Shown here: positions 40,497 through 48,042 of the stretch, in pieces
Numbering within the stretch: position 1 is the stretch's first letter
Layout of the letters: each line of letters opens with the position of its first letter
Origin: Streptomyces sp. CB01249
Lineage (GTDB): Bacteria; Actinomycetota; Actinomycetes; Streptomycetales; Streptomycetaceae
Direction of reading: 5' to 3'
Assembly (NCBI RefSeq): GCF_001905735.1
Contig: NZ_LISW01000007.1
Coordinates: 325,900-389,899 of the forward strand
DNA length: 64,000 nucleotides
Notes under the pieces: generated by a model
The model's database searches: none
Told to the model about the DNA's origin: nothing
Seen by the model: the letters and a program-made list of their open reading frames with translations, nothing else
Translations under genes and position numbers: made by a program

Positions 40497-40913
40497 ATGA
40501 CTGATCTCGATTCCGCGGCGGTGTCTCCCGCGCCGCACACGATGACCCCGACCGAACCCCCGCCCACCAAGGCGGCCGACGCCCGGGCAGCCGCCAAGGC
40601 ATTCGTGGCGACACTGAACCCACGACCGGCCACGACGACCATTCAGGATCTGCTGCTCCTGGTGTCCGAACTGGTGACGAACGCGCTCCGGCACGCGGGC
40701 GCGCTGACCGGACTGGCCTTCGGGGCGGACGCGGAAACGCTGTACGTGCAGGTCACCGACCCGAGTTCCGACCGACCGCAGCAGCGGATCCCCGACCTCA
40801 GCGGGGGGACGGGAGGCTTCGGCTGGCCCCTGGTGCTGCGGCTGTCCAAGAAGACCGACATCCGCGATCACCAACCACGGGGCAAGGTCATCCTCGTCGC
40901 GATGGCGCGCTGA
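40497..40913 (+). CDS. ATP-binding protein, RsbW/SpoIIAB-like
   Basis: A 138-residue HATPase_c protein of the anti-sigma/serine kinase type that is abundant in Streptomyces. The N box LLLVSELVTNALRHAG (near residues 52-67) and a G2-like GGTGGFGWPLVLRL (near residues 105-118) are present. The first ~30 residues are Pro/Thr-rich. No anti-anti-sigma or sigma partner is adjacent, so it is an orphan. ATG at 40497 follows GGGGGCGAAA. The stop is one base from the convergent phospholipase D-like gene. Confidence 0.85.
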   Translation: MTDLDSAAVSPAPHTMTPTEPPPTKAADARAAAKAFVATLNPRPATTTIQDLLLLVSELVTNALRHAGALTGLAFGADAETLYVQVTDPSSDRPQQRIPDLSGGTGGFGWPLVLRLSKKTDIRDHQPRGKVILVAMAR

Positions 40914-40914
40914 C

Positions 40915-42135
40915 TCACAGGAAGCGGCGCAGCGGCCGTACCGACGCCTCGCGGAGCCGCTGTGCGACGGACCTGCGCCGCCACCGCCCGCCCTCGATGC
41001 GCTCGCTCGCCTTCAGGTCCTCCGTGAAGTGGGCGTCGAGCGTGGCGGTGAGTTCCCGGTCCAGGACCGCGAGCATGACCTCCTCGTCGTGGTCCAGGGA
41101 GCGGCGGTTGATGTTCGTGGACCCGATCAGCGCGGCGACCCGGTCCACGGTGATGATCTTGGCGTGCATCATCGTCGGCTGGTAGTGGTGGATCTTCACA
41201 CCGCACGCCGTCAGCTGCTCGTAGTACAGCTGCCCGGCGAGCTGGCAGACCCGCTTGTCCGTGTGGGGCCCCGGCAGCAGGATCTCGACCTCGACCCCGC
41301 GCCGTGCCGCCGCGCACATCAGCTCCACGAAGAAGGCGTCCGGGGCGAAGTAGGCCGTGGCGATCCTGACGCGTTCCTCGGCGGTCTCCAGGACGACCCG
41401 GAGCAGGGTCTGCATGTCCTGCCAGCCCACGCTGGCCGAGCCCCGCACCACCTGCACCACGGCGTCGCCCCGCGGCGGGATGTCACGGAAGCGGTCGCGT
41501 GCGTCGAAGAGTTCGTCGTGGCACTCCGCCCAGTTCTGCGCGAAGGCCGCGGCGAGTCCGTCGACGGCCGGGCCCCGTACGCGGACGTGGGTGTCCCGCC
41601 ACTCGTTCTCGTTCCGCGCGTCGCCGCACCATTCCTCGGCTATCCCGACGCCGCCGGTGTACGCGGTCTCCTCGTCCACCACCAGAACCTTGCGGTGGCA
41701 GCGGTGGTTCTGCTTGAGCGGCGAGAGGTAGAGCGGCTTGCGGAACCACGCGACCTGGACGCCCGCGTCCTCCATGGCGCGCAGCTGGTCCTTCTCTATG
41801 AGCCTGCTCCCGAACCCGTCGAGCAGCAGCCGTACGCGGACCCCGGCGCGGGCGCGGTCCGCCAGGGTGGCGGCGAACTCCCGCGCGATGTCGCCGCGCC
41901 AGTAGACGAACGTCATCATGTCCACGGTGTGCTCGGCGCGGCGGATGCTGTCCAGCATCGCGGCGAAGATCGCGTCGCCGTTCCGCAGCGGGACCAGTTC
42001 GTTGCCCTCGGTGGCGGCGATGCCGATGAGCCGTTCCAGCCGCCGTCTGAGGCGCTGCGCGCGCTGCACGAGGGCGGTGTCGGCGACGGGCGCCGCTGTC
42101 CGCAGTTCCGGTCTGTCGTCGGTGCCGCTGGTCAT
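40915..42135 (-). CDS. phospholipase D superfamily protein (cardiolipin synthase-like)
   Basis: A 406-residue phosphatidyltransferase-like protein with two HKD motifs, HRCHRKVLVVD (near residues 154-164) and MMHAKIITVD (near residues 332-341), both complete. It lacks the N-terminal transmembrane pair of typical ClsA, so it resembles ClsB/ClsC-type or soluble members. VDMMTFVYWRGDIA and ALIGSTNINRRSLDHDEEVM are family hallmarks. ATG at 42135 has GAGGAG 4 bases upstream. Likely role: cardiolipin or related phospholipid synthesis at the membrane. Confidence 0.88.
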   Translation of the reverse strand: MTSGTDDRPELRTAAPVADTALVQRAQRLRRRLERLIGIAATEGNELVPLRNGDAIFAAMLDSIRRAEHTVDMMTFVYWRGDIAREFAATLADRARAGVRVRLLLDGFGSRLIEKDQLRAMEDAGVQVAWFRKPLYLSPLKQNHRCHRKVLVVDEETAYTGGVGIAEEWCGDARNENEWRDTHVRVRGPAVDGLAAAFAQNWAECHDELFDARDRFRDIPPRGDAVVQVVRGSASVGWQDMQTLLRVVLETAEERVRIATAYFAPDAFFVELMCAAARRGVEVEILLPGPHTDKRVCQLAGQLYYEQLTACGVKIHHYQPTMMHAKIITVDRVAALIGSTNINRRSLDHDEEVMLAVLDRELTATLDAHFTEDLKASERIEGGRWRRRSVAQRLREASVRPLRRFL

Positions 42136-42298
42136 GACGCTCCTCGGGGTGGTGGGTGGCTCGGGGGCCAGAGACCATCTTCCCCGCGCCGCGCACCATA
42201 CGCCGTACGTCTGTTCGCTGACCGACGCCTCGAACGGGAGTGGGCCCGTTCGTCCTCGTGGGCGCTGAACTCCGTAACCAAGGGGGGCAAGTACCCCC

Positions 42299-42314
42299 AT
42301 TGGTCTTGACCAAT
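42299..42314. promoter_or_regulatory. ATTGGTC-TT-GACCAAT dyad upstream of the anchor-A gene
   Basis: A perfect 7-base dyad that includes a TTGACC -35-like box on the plus strand, with AATCAT 18 bases further. A GGGGG-CAAGTA-CCCCC repeat lies directly upstream (about 42283-42298). A regulated promoter is likely. Confidence 0.5.
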
Positions 42315-42388
42315 TTCCCCAAGTATGAGAATCATGGCCGGAGTCGCCACAGAAACTTCATAACTGCTCCGCAGGAGACCCACGCACC

Positions 42389-43645
42389 ATGCGCATACCG
42401 ACCTCCGCCGCCCTCGCGGCGCTCGGCGGTGCCCTCGTTCTCGGGCTCACCGTCGCTCCGGCCGTCCAGGCCGCTCCCGCCTCGGCGGACTGCACGACCG
42501 ACGCCTTCGGAATCGCCGGGAAGTACGGCGAGTTCGTCCTCGGGGACGACGTCCACTCCCCCGACGCCGAAGGCGCCGTGGCGGTCGGCGGCAACGCCGA
42601 CTTCAAGGGCGGGTTCAGCGTCGCCAACGAGCTGACGGCCGCCCAGGTCGACGCGCTGCCCGGCCGGGCGTCGCTCGTCGTGCGCGGCGACCTGCTCAAC
42701 GGCGGTTCCGCCACCGTCGTCATGAAGGGCAACGCCGTCGTCGGTGGCGAGGTCAAGGACCGCGCGGTCGAGCTGCACAACGGCACCTTCAGTAAGAAGG
42801 CCGATCTGATCGACTTCGACGGCGAGTTCGCGAAGCTCCGGTCGTACTCGGACGCGCTGGCCAAGGAGTCGGCGACCTCCGGCGCCAAGGCGAGCCTCGA
42901 CGGCAACCGGCTGACGCTGACCGGGACGGACTCCGGCCGGAACGTGTTCTCGGTCGAGGCGTCGCAGTTGGGGAAGGCCAAGGAGGTCTTCATCAAGGTC
43001 CCGGCGGGCGCGACGACGATCGTCAACGTCACCGGCCAGACGTACGACATGCAGACGGCCGGAACGACGGGCTTCTTCCTCTCGGGCGGTCAGGACTTCG
43101 TCCTGGACGACAAGCTCCAGAGCGCGGAGGACGGCGCGGTCCGCGCCAAGCTGCTGTGGAACTTCCCGAACGCCACGAAGGTCGTCAAGAACAGCCAGGC
43201 GGCCTGGCCCGGCAGCGTCCTCGCCCCGTACGCGCACCTGGAGCTGGGCACGGCCGCCCCGGTCAACGGCTCGGTGTGGGTGGCCTCGCTGCACGGTTCG
43301 GGCGGCGCGGAGACGCACCACTTCCCGTTCACCGGCTGCCTGCCCGAGGTGCCCGGCACCCCGGAGCCGAGCACGACCCCGAGCGGCACGCCCTCCACGA
43401 CGCCCCCGGCGACCGCCACCCCGTCGGCCTCGGTGCCGCCGTCCGGCGACGCGACGCCGTCCGCCACCCCGTCGGGCACGACGACCCCGGGCGCCCCGGT
43501 CCCGTCGCCCAGCCCCTCGCAGCCCGAGGGCGACCTGGCGACGACCGGTAGCAGCAACATGATCCCGATCACCGTCGGAGGCGCCGTGGTCGTCGCCGCC
43601 GGGGCGGGCCTCGTGGTCATGGCCCGCCGCCGCAAGCGCGCCTGA
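42389..43645 (+). CDS. choice-of-anchor A family protein with LAxTG sorting signal
   Basis: A 418-residue surface protein. The Sec signal peptide ends near VQAAPASA. Residues 40-320 form the choice-of-anchor A domain (GVYGEF-like GKYGEFVLGDDVHSPDAEG; VNGSVWVASLHGSGGAETHH). A Pro/Ser/Thr stalk of about 60 residues follows. The end is LATTG, a hydrophobic helix and RRRKRA, which is the LAxTG signal for class E sortases used by Streptomyces. ATG at 42389. It is probably anchored to peptidoglycan in the aerial or vegetative wall; the ligand is unknown. It has its own terminator. Confidence 0.88.
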   Translation: MRIPTSAALAALGGALVLGLTVAPAVQAAPASADCTTDAFGIAGKYGEFVLGDDVHSPDAEGAVAVGGNADFKGGFSVANELTAAQVDALPGRASLVVRGDLLNGGSATVVMKGNAVVGGEVKDRAVELHNGTFSKKADLIDFDGEFAKLRSYSDALAKESATSGAKASLDGNRLTLTGTDSGRNVFSVEASQLGKAKEVFIKVPAGATTIVNVTGQTYDMQTAGTTGFFLSGGQDFVLDDKLQSAEDGAVRAKLLWNFPNATKVVKNSQAAWPGSVLAPYAHLELGTAAPVNGSVWVASLHGSGGAETHHFPFTGCLPEVPGTPEPSTTPSGTPSTTPPATATPSASVPPSGDATPSATPSGTTTPGAPVPSPSPSQPEGDLATTGSSNMIPITVGGAVVVAAGAGLVVMARRRKRA

Positions 43646-43651
43646 CCCACC

Positions 43652-43690
43652 TGAGCGGCACGCGGCCCTTCCCGGGCCGCGTGCCGCTCA
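43652..43690. terminator. bidirectional terminator, anchor-A gene / HTH membrane gene
   Basis: Perfect 17-base arms (TGAGCGGCACGCGGCCC at 43652-43668 and its complement at 43674-43690) with loop TTCCC. The right arm contains the TGA stop of the minus-strand gene. Confidence 0.9.
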
Positions 43691-45028
43691 GCGCTTTTCC
43701 CAGACCGAGGTGTCGTAGCGGTAGTAGTACTCCGGGCGCCCCGCGATGCTGCTCGTACGGAACGGCTTGCCGCCCTCGTCCACGCGCAGGGTGCCCGTAC
43801 GACCGCCGCTGGACCAGTCCAGCTCCAGGTACCAGCTGACGTCGTGGCCCTCCACGTGCGCGTCGAGGTCGAAGACCTCCACATCGCTGGACGACACCCG
43901 GAACGGGAAGTCCTTGGCGGGCACGGTCTCGTCGCCCTGCTTCCCCGCGACCGGCCTGAGCGCCGGGCGGCTGTCGTCCAGGTCGACGTCGAAGGACTGG
44001 GGCTCGATGCCGCTGCCGCACCCCTCGCCCATCGAGAACGCCGTCTGCTGCACGGGCGCCCGCTGGCTCAGCACCTTCACCCGGAGCCCGGTCAGGACGA
44101 CGGCCTGCGCGGAGGACCCCTGCACGGTCAGCTCCAGCTTCATGGAGCCCCCGTCCACCCCGCCGAGCGCCCGCGCCCAGCCCCGGGTGCTGTTGGGCGG
44201 CGGCGGGGGCGGCACGGTCGCCGGGTCCTGGCTGAGCAGGTAGTACTGCCCGCAGGGCTCCTCCCAGTTGTACGAGCTGATGGTCACCGTGGGCGGCTTC
44301 CCCGGCCCGCCCCCGGGCGCGCCGGTGGTGCGCGAGGCGGACGGCGACGTCCGTACGGAGGGACTGGCCGAACCGGCGGTCGCGGAGGCGCTGGGCCGCT
44401 TCGAGGCGCTGACCGAGGGCGAGGGGACGTCCGGGGACGCGGAGACGAAGTCCTCCCCGGGAGTGGTGCCGGGCCCGCCGGGGGCGCCCGCGGCCGCGTC
44501 GGAACCGGTCTGCTTGAGCTGGCCGATGACCACGGCGGTGGGCACGGTGAGCGCGACGACGGCCGCGGCGGCGAGGAGCACCCGCGTACGGGCGGAGGCC
44601 CGGCGCCAGCGGGAGGGGGCGGGGTCTTCGCGTACGGGCTCGTGGTCCACGGGCGCGGGCTCGGGCTCGGCGGGCTCCGGCTCGGCGGCCTCGGGCTCGA
44701 CGGCCTCCGGCTCAGGCGCGGGCTGCACGGCTTCGGGCTCCACGACCGCCGCCGGAGCAGCCGCTTCCGCCTTCCCCCGCCCCCGCGCCGCGTCCGCCAG
44801 GATCCACCGGCGGTGGACCTCCACCAACTCGTCGGCGGTCGCCCCGCAGAGGCGCGCGAACCGCTCCACGGGCGCGAACTCGCCCGGGACCGCGTCCCCG
44901 TTGCAGTACCGGTGGAGCGTCGACGTACTGACGTGCAAGCGGCCCGCGAGCACCCCGTAGCTGCGCCCCGAACGGTCCTTCAGTTTCTTCAGCAGGCCCG
45001 CTAGTTCCTCGGCCTCCGGCGTCGCCAC
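43688..45028 (-). CDS. membrane-spanning helix-turn-helix protein
   Basis: A 446-residue protein of a layout common in Streptomyces. The N-terminal Xre-like HTH (SYGVLAGRLHVSTSTLHRYC, residues about 22-41) ends near residue 80. An Ala/Glu/Pro-rich linker (about 85-135) and one transmembrane helix (VLLAAAAVVALTVPTAVVIG) follow. Then comes a Ser/Pro/Thr stalk and an extracytoplasmic domain with paired Cys (EEPCGQYY; GEGCGSG). It could sense a wall or secreted ligand and act directly on DNA. GTG at 45028. Its stop lies inside a terminator stem. Targets are unknown. Confidence 0.8.
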   Translation of the reverse strand: MATPEAEELAGLLKKLKDRSGRSYGVLAGRLHVSTSTLHRYCNGDAVPGEFAPVERFARLCGATADELVEVHRRWILADAARGRGKAEAAAPAAVVEPEAVQPAPEPEAVEPEAAEPEPAEPEPAPVDHEPVREDPAPSRWRRASARTRVLLAAAAVVALTVPTAVVIGQLKQTGSDAAAGAPGGPGTTPGEDFVSASPDVPSPSVSASKRPSASATAGSASPSVRTSPSASRTTGAPGGGPGKPPTVTISSYNWEEPCGQYYLLSQDPATVPPPPPPNSTRGWARALGGVDGGSMKLELTVQGSSAQAVVLTGLRVKVLSQRAPVQQTAFSMGEGCGSGIEPQSFDVDLDDSRPALRPVAGKQGDETVPAKDFPFRVSSSDVEVFDLDAHVEGHDVSWYLELDWSSGGRTGTLRVDEGGKPFRTSSIAGRPEYYYRYDTSVWEKR

Positions 45029-45202
45029 TGCGGCGTTCCCCCTCCTGGTCCGTCCCGGATCACCGTTCCAGGGACGTGGAATCTGCCCAGGTCACAGTAC
45101 GCGCACGCATTCCAGCATCCCCAATGGTGCGGCGGGCGTTGCGGCCGGAATCCGTCGTGCCACAAGCTCGGACCAGACCACAGCGAACACGGGGACCGAC
45201 CA

Positions 45203-45301
45203 GTGCGAACCCTCTTCCGCATCGAACTGACCGATGCGCTGGCGATCGCGGTGCTGATCGTGACGACCGCGATCGTCCTGCTCCTGATCTGCCAGAACTG
45301 A
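45203..45301 (+). CDS. possible 32-residue single-span membrane peptide
   Basis: GTG at 45203 opens a frame encoding MRTLFRIELTDALAIAVLIV and a further Thr-Thr-Ala-Ile-Val-Leu-Leu-Leu-Ile-Cys-Gln-Asn. That is a short polar head and a long hydrophobic helix. A GGGGA sequence 7-11 bases upstream is a weak ribosome site. It sits alone in the 314-base gap between the divergent HTH gene and the DUF4232 gene. The composition argues for a membrane peptide, but chance cannot be excluded. Confidence 0.35.
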   Translation: MRTLFRIELTDALAIAVLIVTTAIVLLLICQN

Positions 45302-45342
45302 CCACACCGGAACGACCGGACACACTCACGGGGAGTACCACC

Positions 45343-46059
45343 ATGCGCAGCAACCGCATCCGCACCACCGTTCTCGCGGCGACCGCCGTGCTCGCCGCGC
45401 TCTCGCTCACGGCGTGCGGCGGAGCCGACGGCACCGACGCGAAGAAGCCCGCGGCATCCGTCCAGGCCACCGACGACGCCTCGACGGCCGCGCCGGACAA
45501 GGACTCGACGGCCCCCACGGACGCCGAACCGGCCTCCGACACCGCCAAGCCCGCCGAGAAGCCCGCCACCAGGCCGGCCGGGAAGCCCGCGGAGTCCGCC
45601 GGAAAGCCCGCGTCCAAGCCGCAGCCCAAGCCCAAGTCCCCGGTCGCCTGCACCGGCGCGAACACGAAGGTCACCGTCACCAAGGTGACCCGCCCGGTCA
45701 ACCACCTGCTGCTCACGGTCACCAACACGGGCGACCGCCCCTGCTACGCGTACCACGCGCCGATGCTCCGCTTCGACGGCGCGCAGGCGGTCTTCCGGGT
45801 GCTCCAGGACAGCAAGCCGCAGGCCGTGGTGACGCTCGACCCGGGCCAGTCCGCGTACGCCGGGATCGGCCTGACGGGCGAGCCCAACGGCCAGAAGCCG
45901 TACCCGAGCAAGCACCTCGGCGTCACCTTCGCGGACCGCGCGAACGGTCCCATCAACGGCTCCCCGGCCGAGCTGACGCTGCCCGCCGGGACCTACTGGG
46001 ACGACAACGGCTTCGTCACCTACTGGCAGAGCGAGATGTCCGACGCGCTCGTCTACTGA
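45343..46059 (+). CDS. DUF4232 lipoprotein
   Basis: A 238-residue lipoprotein with signal peptide and lipobox LTAC near residue 25. A long Ala/Lys/Pro/Asp linker (about 28-100) precedes a DUF4232 domain (TVTKVTRPVNHLLLTVTNTG; CYAYHAPMLRF; VTLDPGQSAYAGI). ATG at 45343 has GGGGAG 8 bases upstream. Function is unknown; the domain is abundant in Streptomyces secreted proteins. It converges with the DUF3224 gene, overlapping by 7 bases. Confidence 0.8.
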   Translation: MRSNRIRTTVLAATAVLAALSLTACGGADGTDAKKPAASVQATDDASTAAPDKDSTAPTDAEPASDTAKPAEKPATRPAGKPAESAGKPASKPQPKPKSPVACTGANTKVTVTKVTRPVNHLLLTVTNTGDRPCYAYHAPMLRFDGAQAVFRVLQDSKPQAVVTLDPGQSAYAGIGLTGEPNGQKPYPSKHLGVTFADRANGPINGSPAELTLPAGTYWDDNGFVTYWQSEMSDALVY

Positions 46060-46466
46060 CCGCCGAGCTCGAAGTCGAACCAGATCCGATGCGTGCCGTC
46101 GTCGTCGACGGCGATCCCGCCGCCCCCGCTGATTCCGGCGAGGGCGGCGGTCCCGCTCCCCGGCACGACCGCGAAGTACTCGCCCGCCCGGTCGCTGCCG
46201 CTGGTGGTGGCCGAGTGCACGAAGTTGAACGTCCCCTCGTGCCCGGCGAGCGCGCCCTCGAAGGACTCCATGGCGATATACGTACCGACCCCCGACGCCT
46301 GGTCGAAGGCGGCGGTGAACAGCGTCGTGGACCGCCCGGCGACCTCCCCCTCGAAGGTCTTCACGATGGTCGCCACCCCGACGGGCAGCGCGGTGGTGAC
46401 CTCGGGCTCGGGCTTCAGCTCGGAGGGGACGAAGGAGTCGACGGTGAAGGTTCCGGAAGCTCTCAT
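46053..46466 (-). CDS. DUF3224 family protein
   Basis: A 137-residue cytoplasmic protein. VTTALPVGVATIVKTFEGEV, SATTSGSDRAGEYFAVVPGSG and TAALAGISGGGGIAVDDDG match the DUF3224 beta-barrel pattern (allene oxide cyclase-like). ATG at 46466 gives the usual start MRASGTFTVDSF. No function is known. It overlaps the convergent DUF4232 gene by 7 bases and has no partner. Confidence 0.82.
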   Translation of the reverse strand: MRASGTFTVDSFVPSELKPEPEVTTALPVGVATIVKTFEGEVAGRSTTLFTAAFDQASGVGTYIAMESFEGALAGHEGTFNFVHSATTSGSDRAGEYFAVVPGSGTAALAGISGGGGIAVDDDGTHRIWFDFELGGQ

Positions 46467-46555
46467 GCCGCGATCGTAGGGGCGGGGTACGACAGTTGAG
46501 GGTCTAGGTACAACAACTCATGTGCGGCCGTCGCACACCTGGTGGAATCGTGCCC

Positions 46556-46915
46556 ATGTCACAGACCGATGCTCAGGACGACGCCCTGGACGACCTTCCC
46601 AAGAACCCCTGGATCGCCCCGCTGTTCTCGACGGTCATCACGCTCCCGGTCGCGTTCTACGCGCTGCTCACCAGCATGCTGATGCCGATGGCCTGCGACT
46701 CCTGCACGGAAGCGGAGGGCGACCGCTTCGACGCGAGCTTCGGCCCGGCCTTCGCGGTCTCCTGCTGCGGCCTCGCCCTGAGCCTCTGCGTACTGCTCGC
46801 GAGCTGGGTGTGCATGCGCAGGAGGCCGGCGGCCTCGGTCCTGCTCGCCGTGGCCGCCCCCCTCGCCGTCGTGTTCACCTGGATGCTCTTCATGGGCCTG
46901 GTGGACACGCCGTAG
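46556..46915 (+). CDS. small membrane protein (119 residues)
   Basis: Three hydrophobic spans (about residues 22-42, 61-83 and 92-113), with CDSCTEAEG between the first two and paired Cys in SCCGLALSLCVLL. The family is unknown to me. ATG at 46556 follows GGTGG by about 10 bases; an upstream ATG at 46520 is less likely. It ends 9 bases before the hemB stop on the opposite strand. Confidence 0.6.
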   Translation: MSQTDAQDDALDDLPKNPWIAPLFSTVITLPVAFYALLTSMLMPMACDSCTEAEGDRFDASFGPAFAVSCCGLALSLCVLLASWVCMRRRPAASVLLAVAAPLAVVFTWMLFMGLVDTP

Positions 46916-46924
46916 AGCCTCCGC

Positions 46925-47920
46925 TCAGCCCCGCAGGCGCTGTGCGACCTCCGTCGCCCAGTACGTCAGGATCTGCTGGGCGCCCGCGCGGCGGATGCCC
47001 GTCAGGCTCTCCATGATCGCCGCGTCGCGGTCGATCCAGCCCTTCTCGGCGGCGGCCTCGATCATGGAGTACTCGCCGCTGATCTGGTACGCGGCCACCG
47101 GCACGTCCGACGCCTCCGCGACCTTCGCCACAATGTCCAGGTAGGGACCGGCGGGCTTGACCATGACCATGTCCGCGCCCTCTTCGAGGTCGAGCGCCAG
47201 CTCGCGCAGCGCCTCACGGATGTTGGCCGGGTCCTGCTGGTACGTCTTGCGGTCGCCCTTGAGCGAGGAGCCGACGGCCTCGCGGAACGGGCCGTAGAAC
47301 GCCGAGGAGTACTTCACGGTGTACGCGAGGATCGAGACGTCCTCGTGGCCCGTCTGGTCGAGCGCGTCGCGGATGACGCCGACCTGCCCGTCCATCATCC
47401 CGCTGGGGCCGACCACATGGGCGCCCGCGTCGGCCTGGACCTGGGCCATCTCCGCGTACCGCTCCAGGGTGGCGTCGTTGTCGACGCGGCCGTCCGCGGT
47501 CAGCACACCGCAGTGGCCGTGGTCGGTGAACTCGTCCAGGCACAGGTCCGACATGACGATGAGATCGTCGCCGACCTCCTCGCGGACCGCGCGCAGCGCC
47601 ACCTGGAGGATGCCGTCCGGGTCGGTGCCCGCCGTGCCCCGGCCGTCCTTCTTCTCGTCCAGCGGGACGCCGAACAGCATGATCCCCGAGACCCCGGCCG
47701 AGACCGCGTCGACGGCCGCCTTCCGCAGGGTGTCCAGGGTGTGCTGCTGCACGCCGGGCATGGCCGAGATCGCGACCGGGGCGTCGATGCCCTCGCGGAC
47801 GAACGCGGGCAGGATCAGGTTGGCCGGATCGAGCCGTGTCTCGGCGACCATCCGCCGCATCGCGGGGGTCGTCCGCAGCCGACGGGGCCGCGAGCCGGGG
47901 AAGTTTCCGTACACAGTCAT
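46925..47920 (-). CDS. hemB: delta-aminolevulinic acid dehydratase HemB
   Basis: Condenses two 5-aminolevulinate molecules to porphobilinogen. In 331 residues both Schiff-base lysines are visible: YTVKYSSAFYGPF and MVMVKPAGPYLD. The metal site reads DLCLDEFTDHGHCG: the middle Cys of the Zn-type CxC motif is Asp here, so metal use may differ from Zn-type enzymes. ATG at 47920 gives the family N-terminus, but GAAGG lies directly against it and is better spaced for GTG at 47914. It is separated from hemD by a terminator, so hemB is probably transcribed independently. Confidence 0.95.
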   Translation of the reverse strand: MTVYGNFPGSRPRRLRTTPAMRRMVAETRLDPANLILPAFVREGIDAPVAISAMPGVQQHTLDTLRKAAVDAVSAGVSGIMLFGVPLDEKKDGRGTAGTDPDGILQVALRAVREEVGDDLIVMSDLCLDEFTDHGHCGVLTADGRVDNDATLERYAEMAQVQADAGAHVVGPSGMMDGQVGVIRDALDQTGHEDVSILAYTVKYSSAFYGPFREAVGSSLKGDRKTYQQDPANIREALRELALDLEEGADMVMVKPAGPYLDIVAKVAEASDVPVAAYQISGEYSMIEAAAEKGWIDRDAAIMESLTGIRRAGAQQILTYWATEVAQRLRG

Positions 47921-47989
47921 CCTTCGAGCGTAGACCCGCGCGCCCCGGGCTCTTACCGACACCGGTGCCGGGAAATCTCCCGGAAAGCA

Positions 47990-48030
47990 GCGGGGCCCGC
48001 CCGCCTCACAGAGAGACGGACGGGCCCCGC
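47990..48030 (-). terminator. terminator of the rex-hemACD operon
   Basis: GCGGGGCCCGCCCG (47990-48003) and CGGACGGGCCCCGC (48017-48030) pair with one mismatch, just after the hemD stop. A second small hairpin CCGGGA-AATC-TCCCGG lies downstream, near 47968-47983, before hemB. Confidence 0.75.
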
Positions 48031-48042
48031 ACAACGCACCGC

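Noticed and set aside
43340..43540. DNA-level tandem repeat in the anchor-A gene
   Set aside because: The Pro/Ser/Thr stalk is low complexity at protein level, but the DNA has no regular repeat unit.
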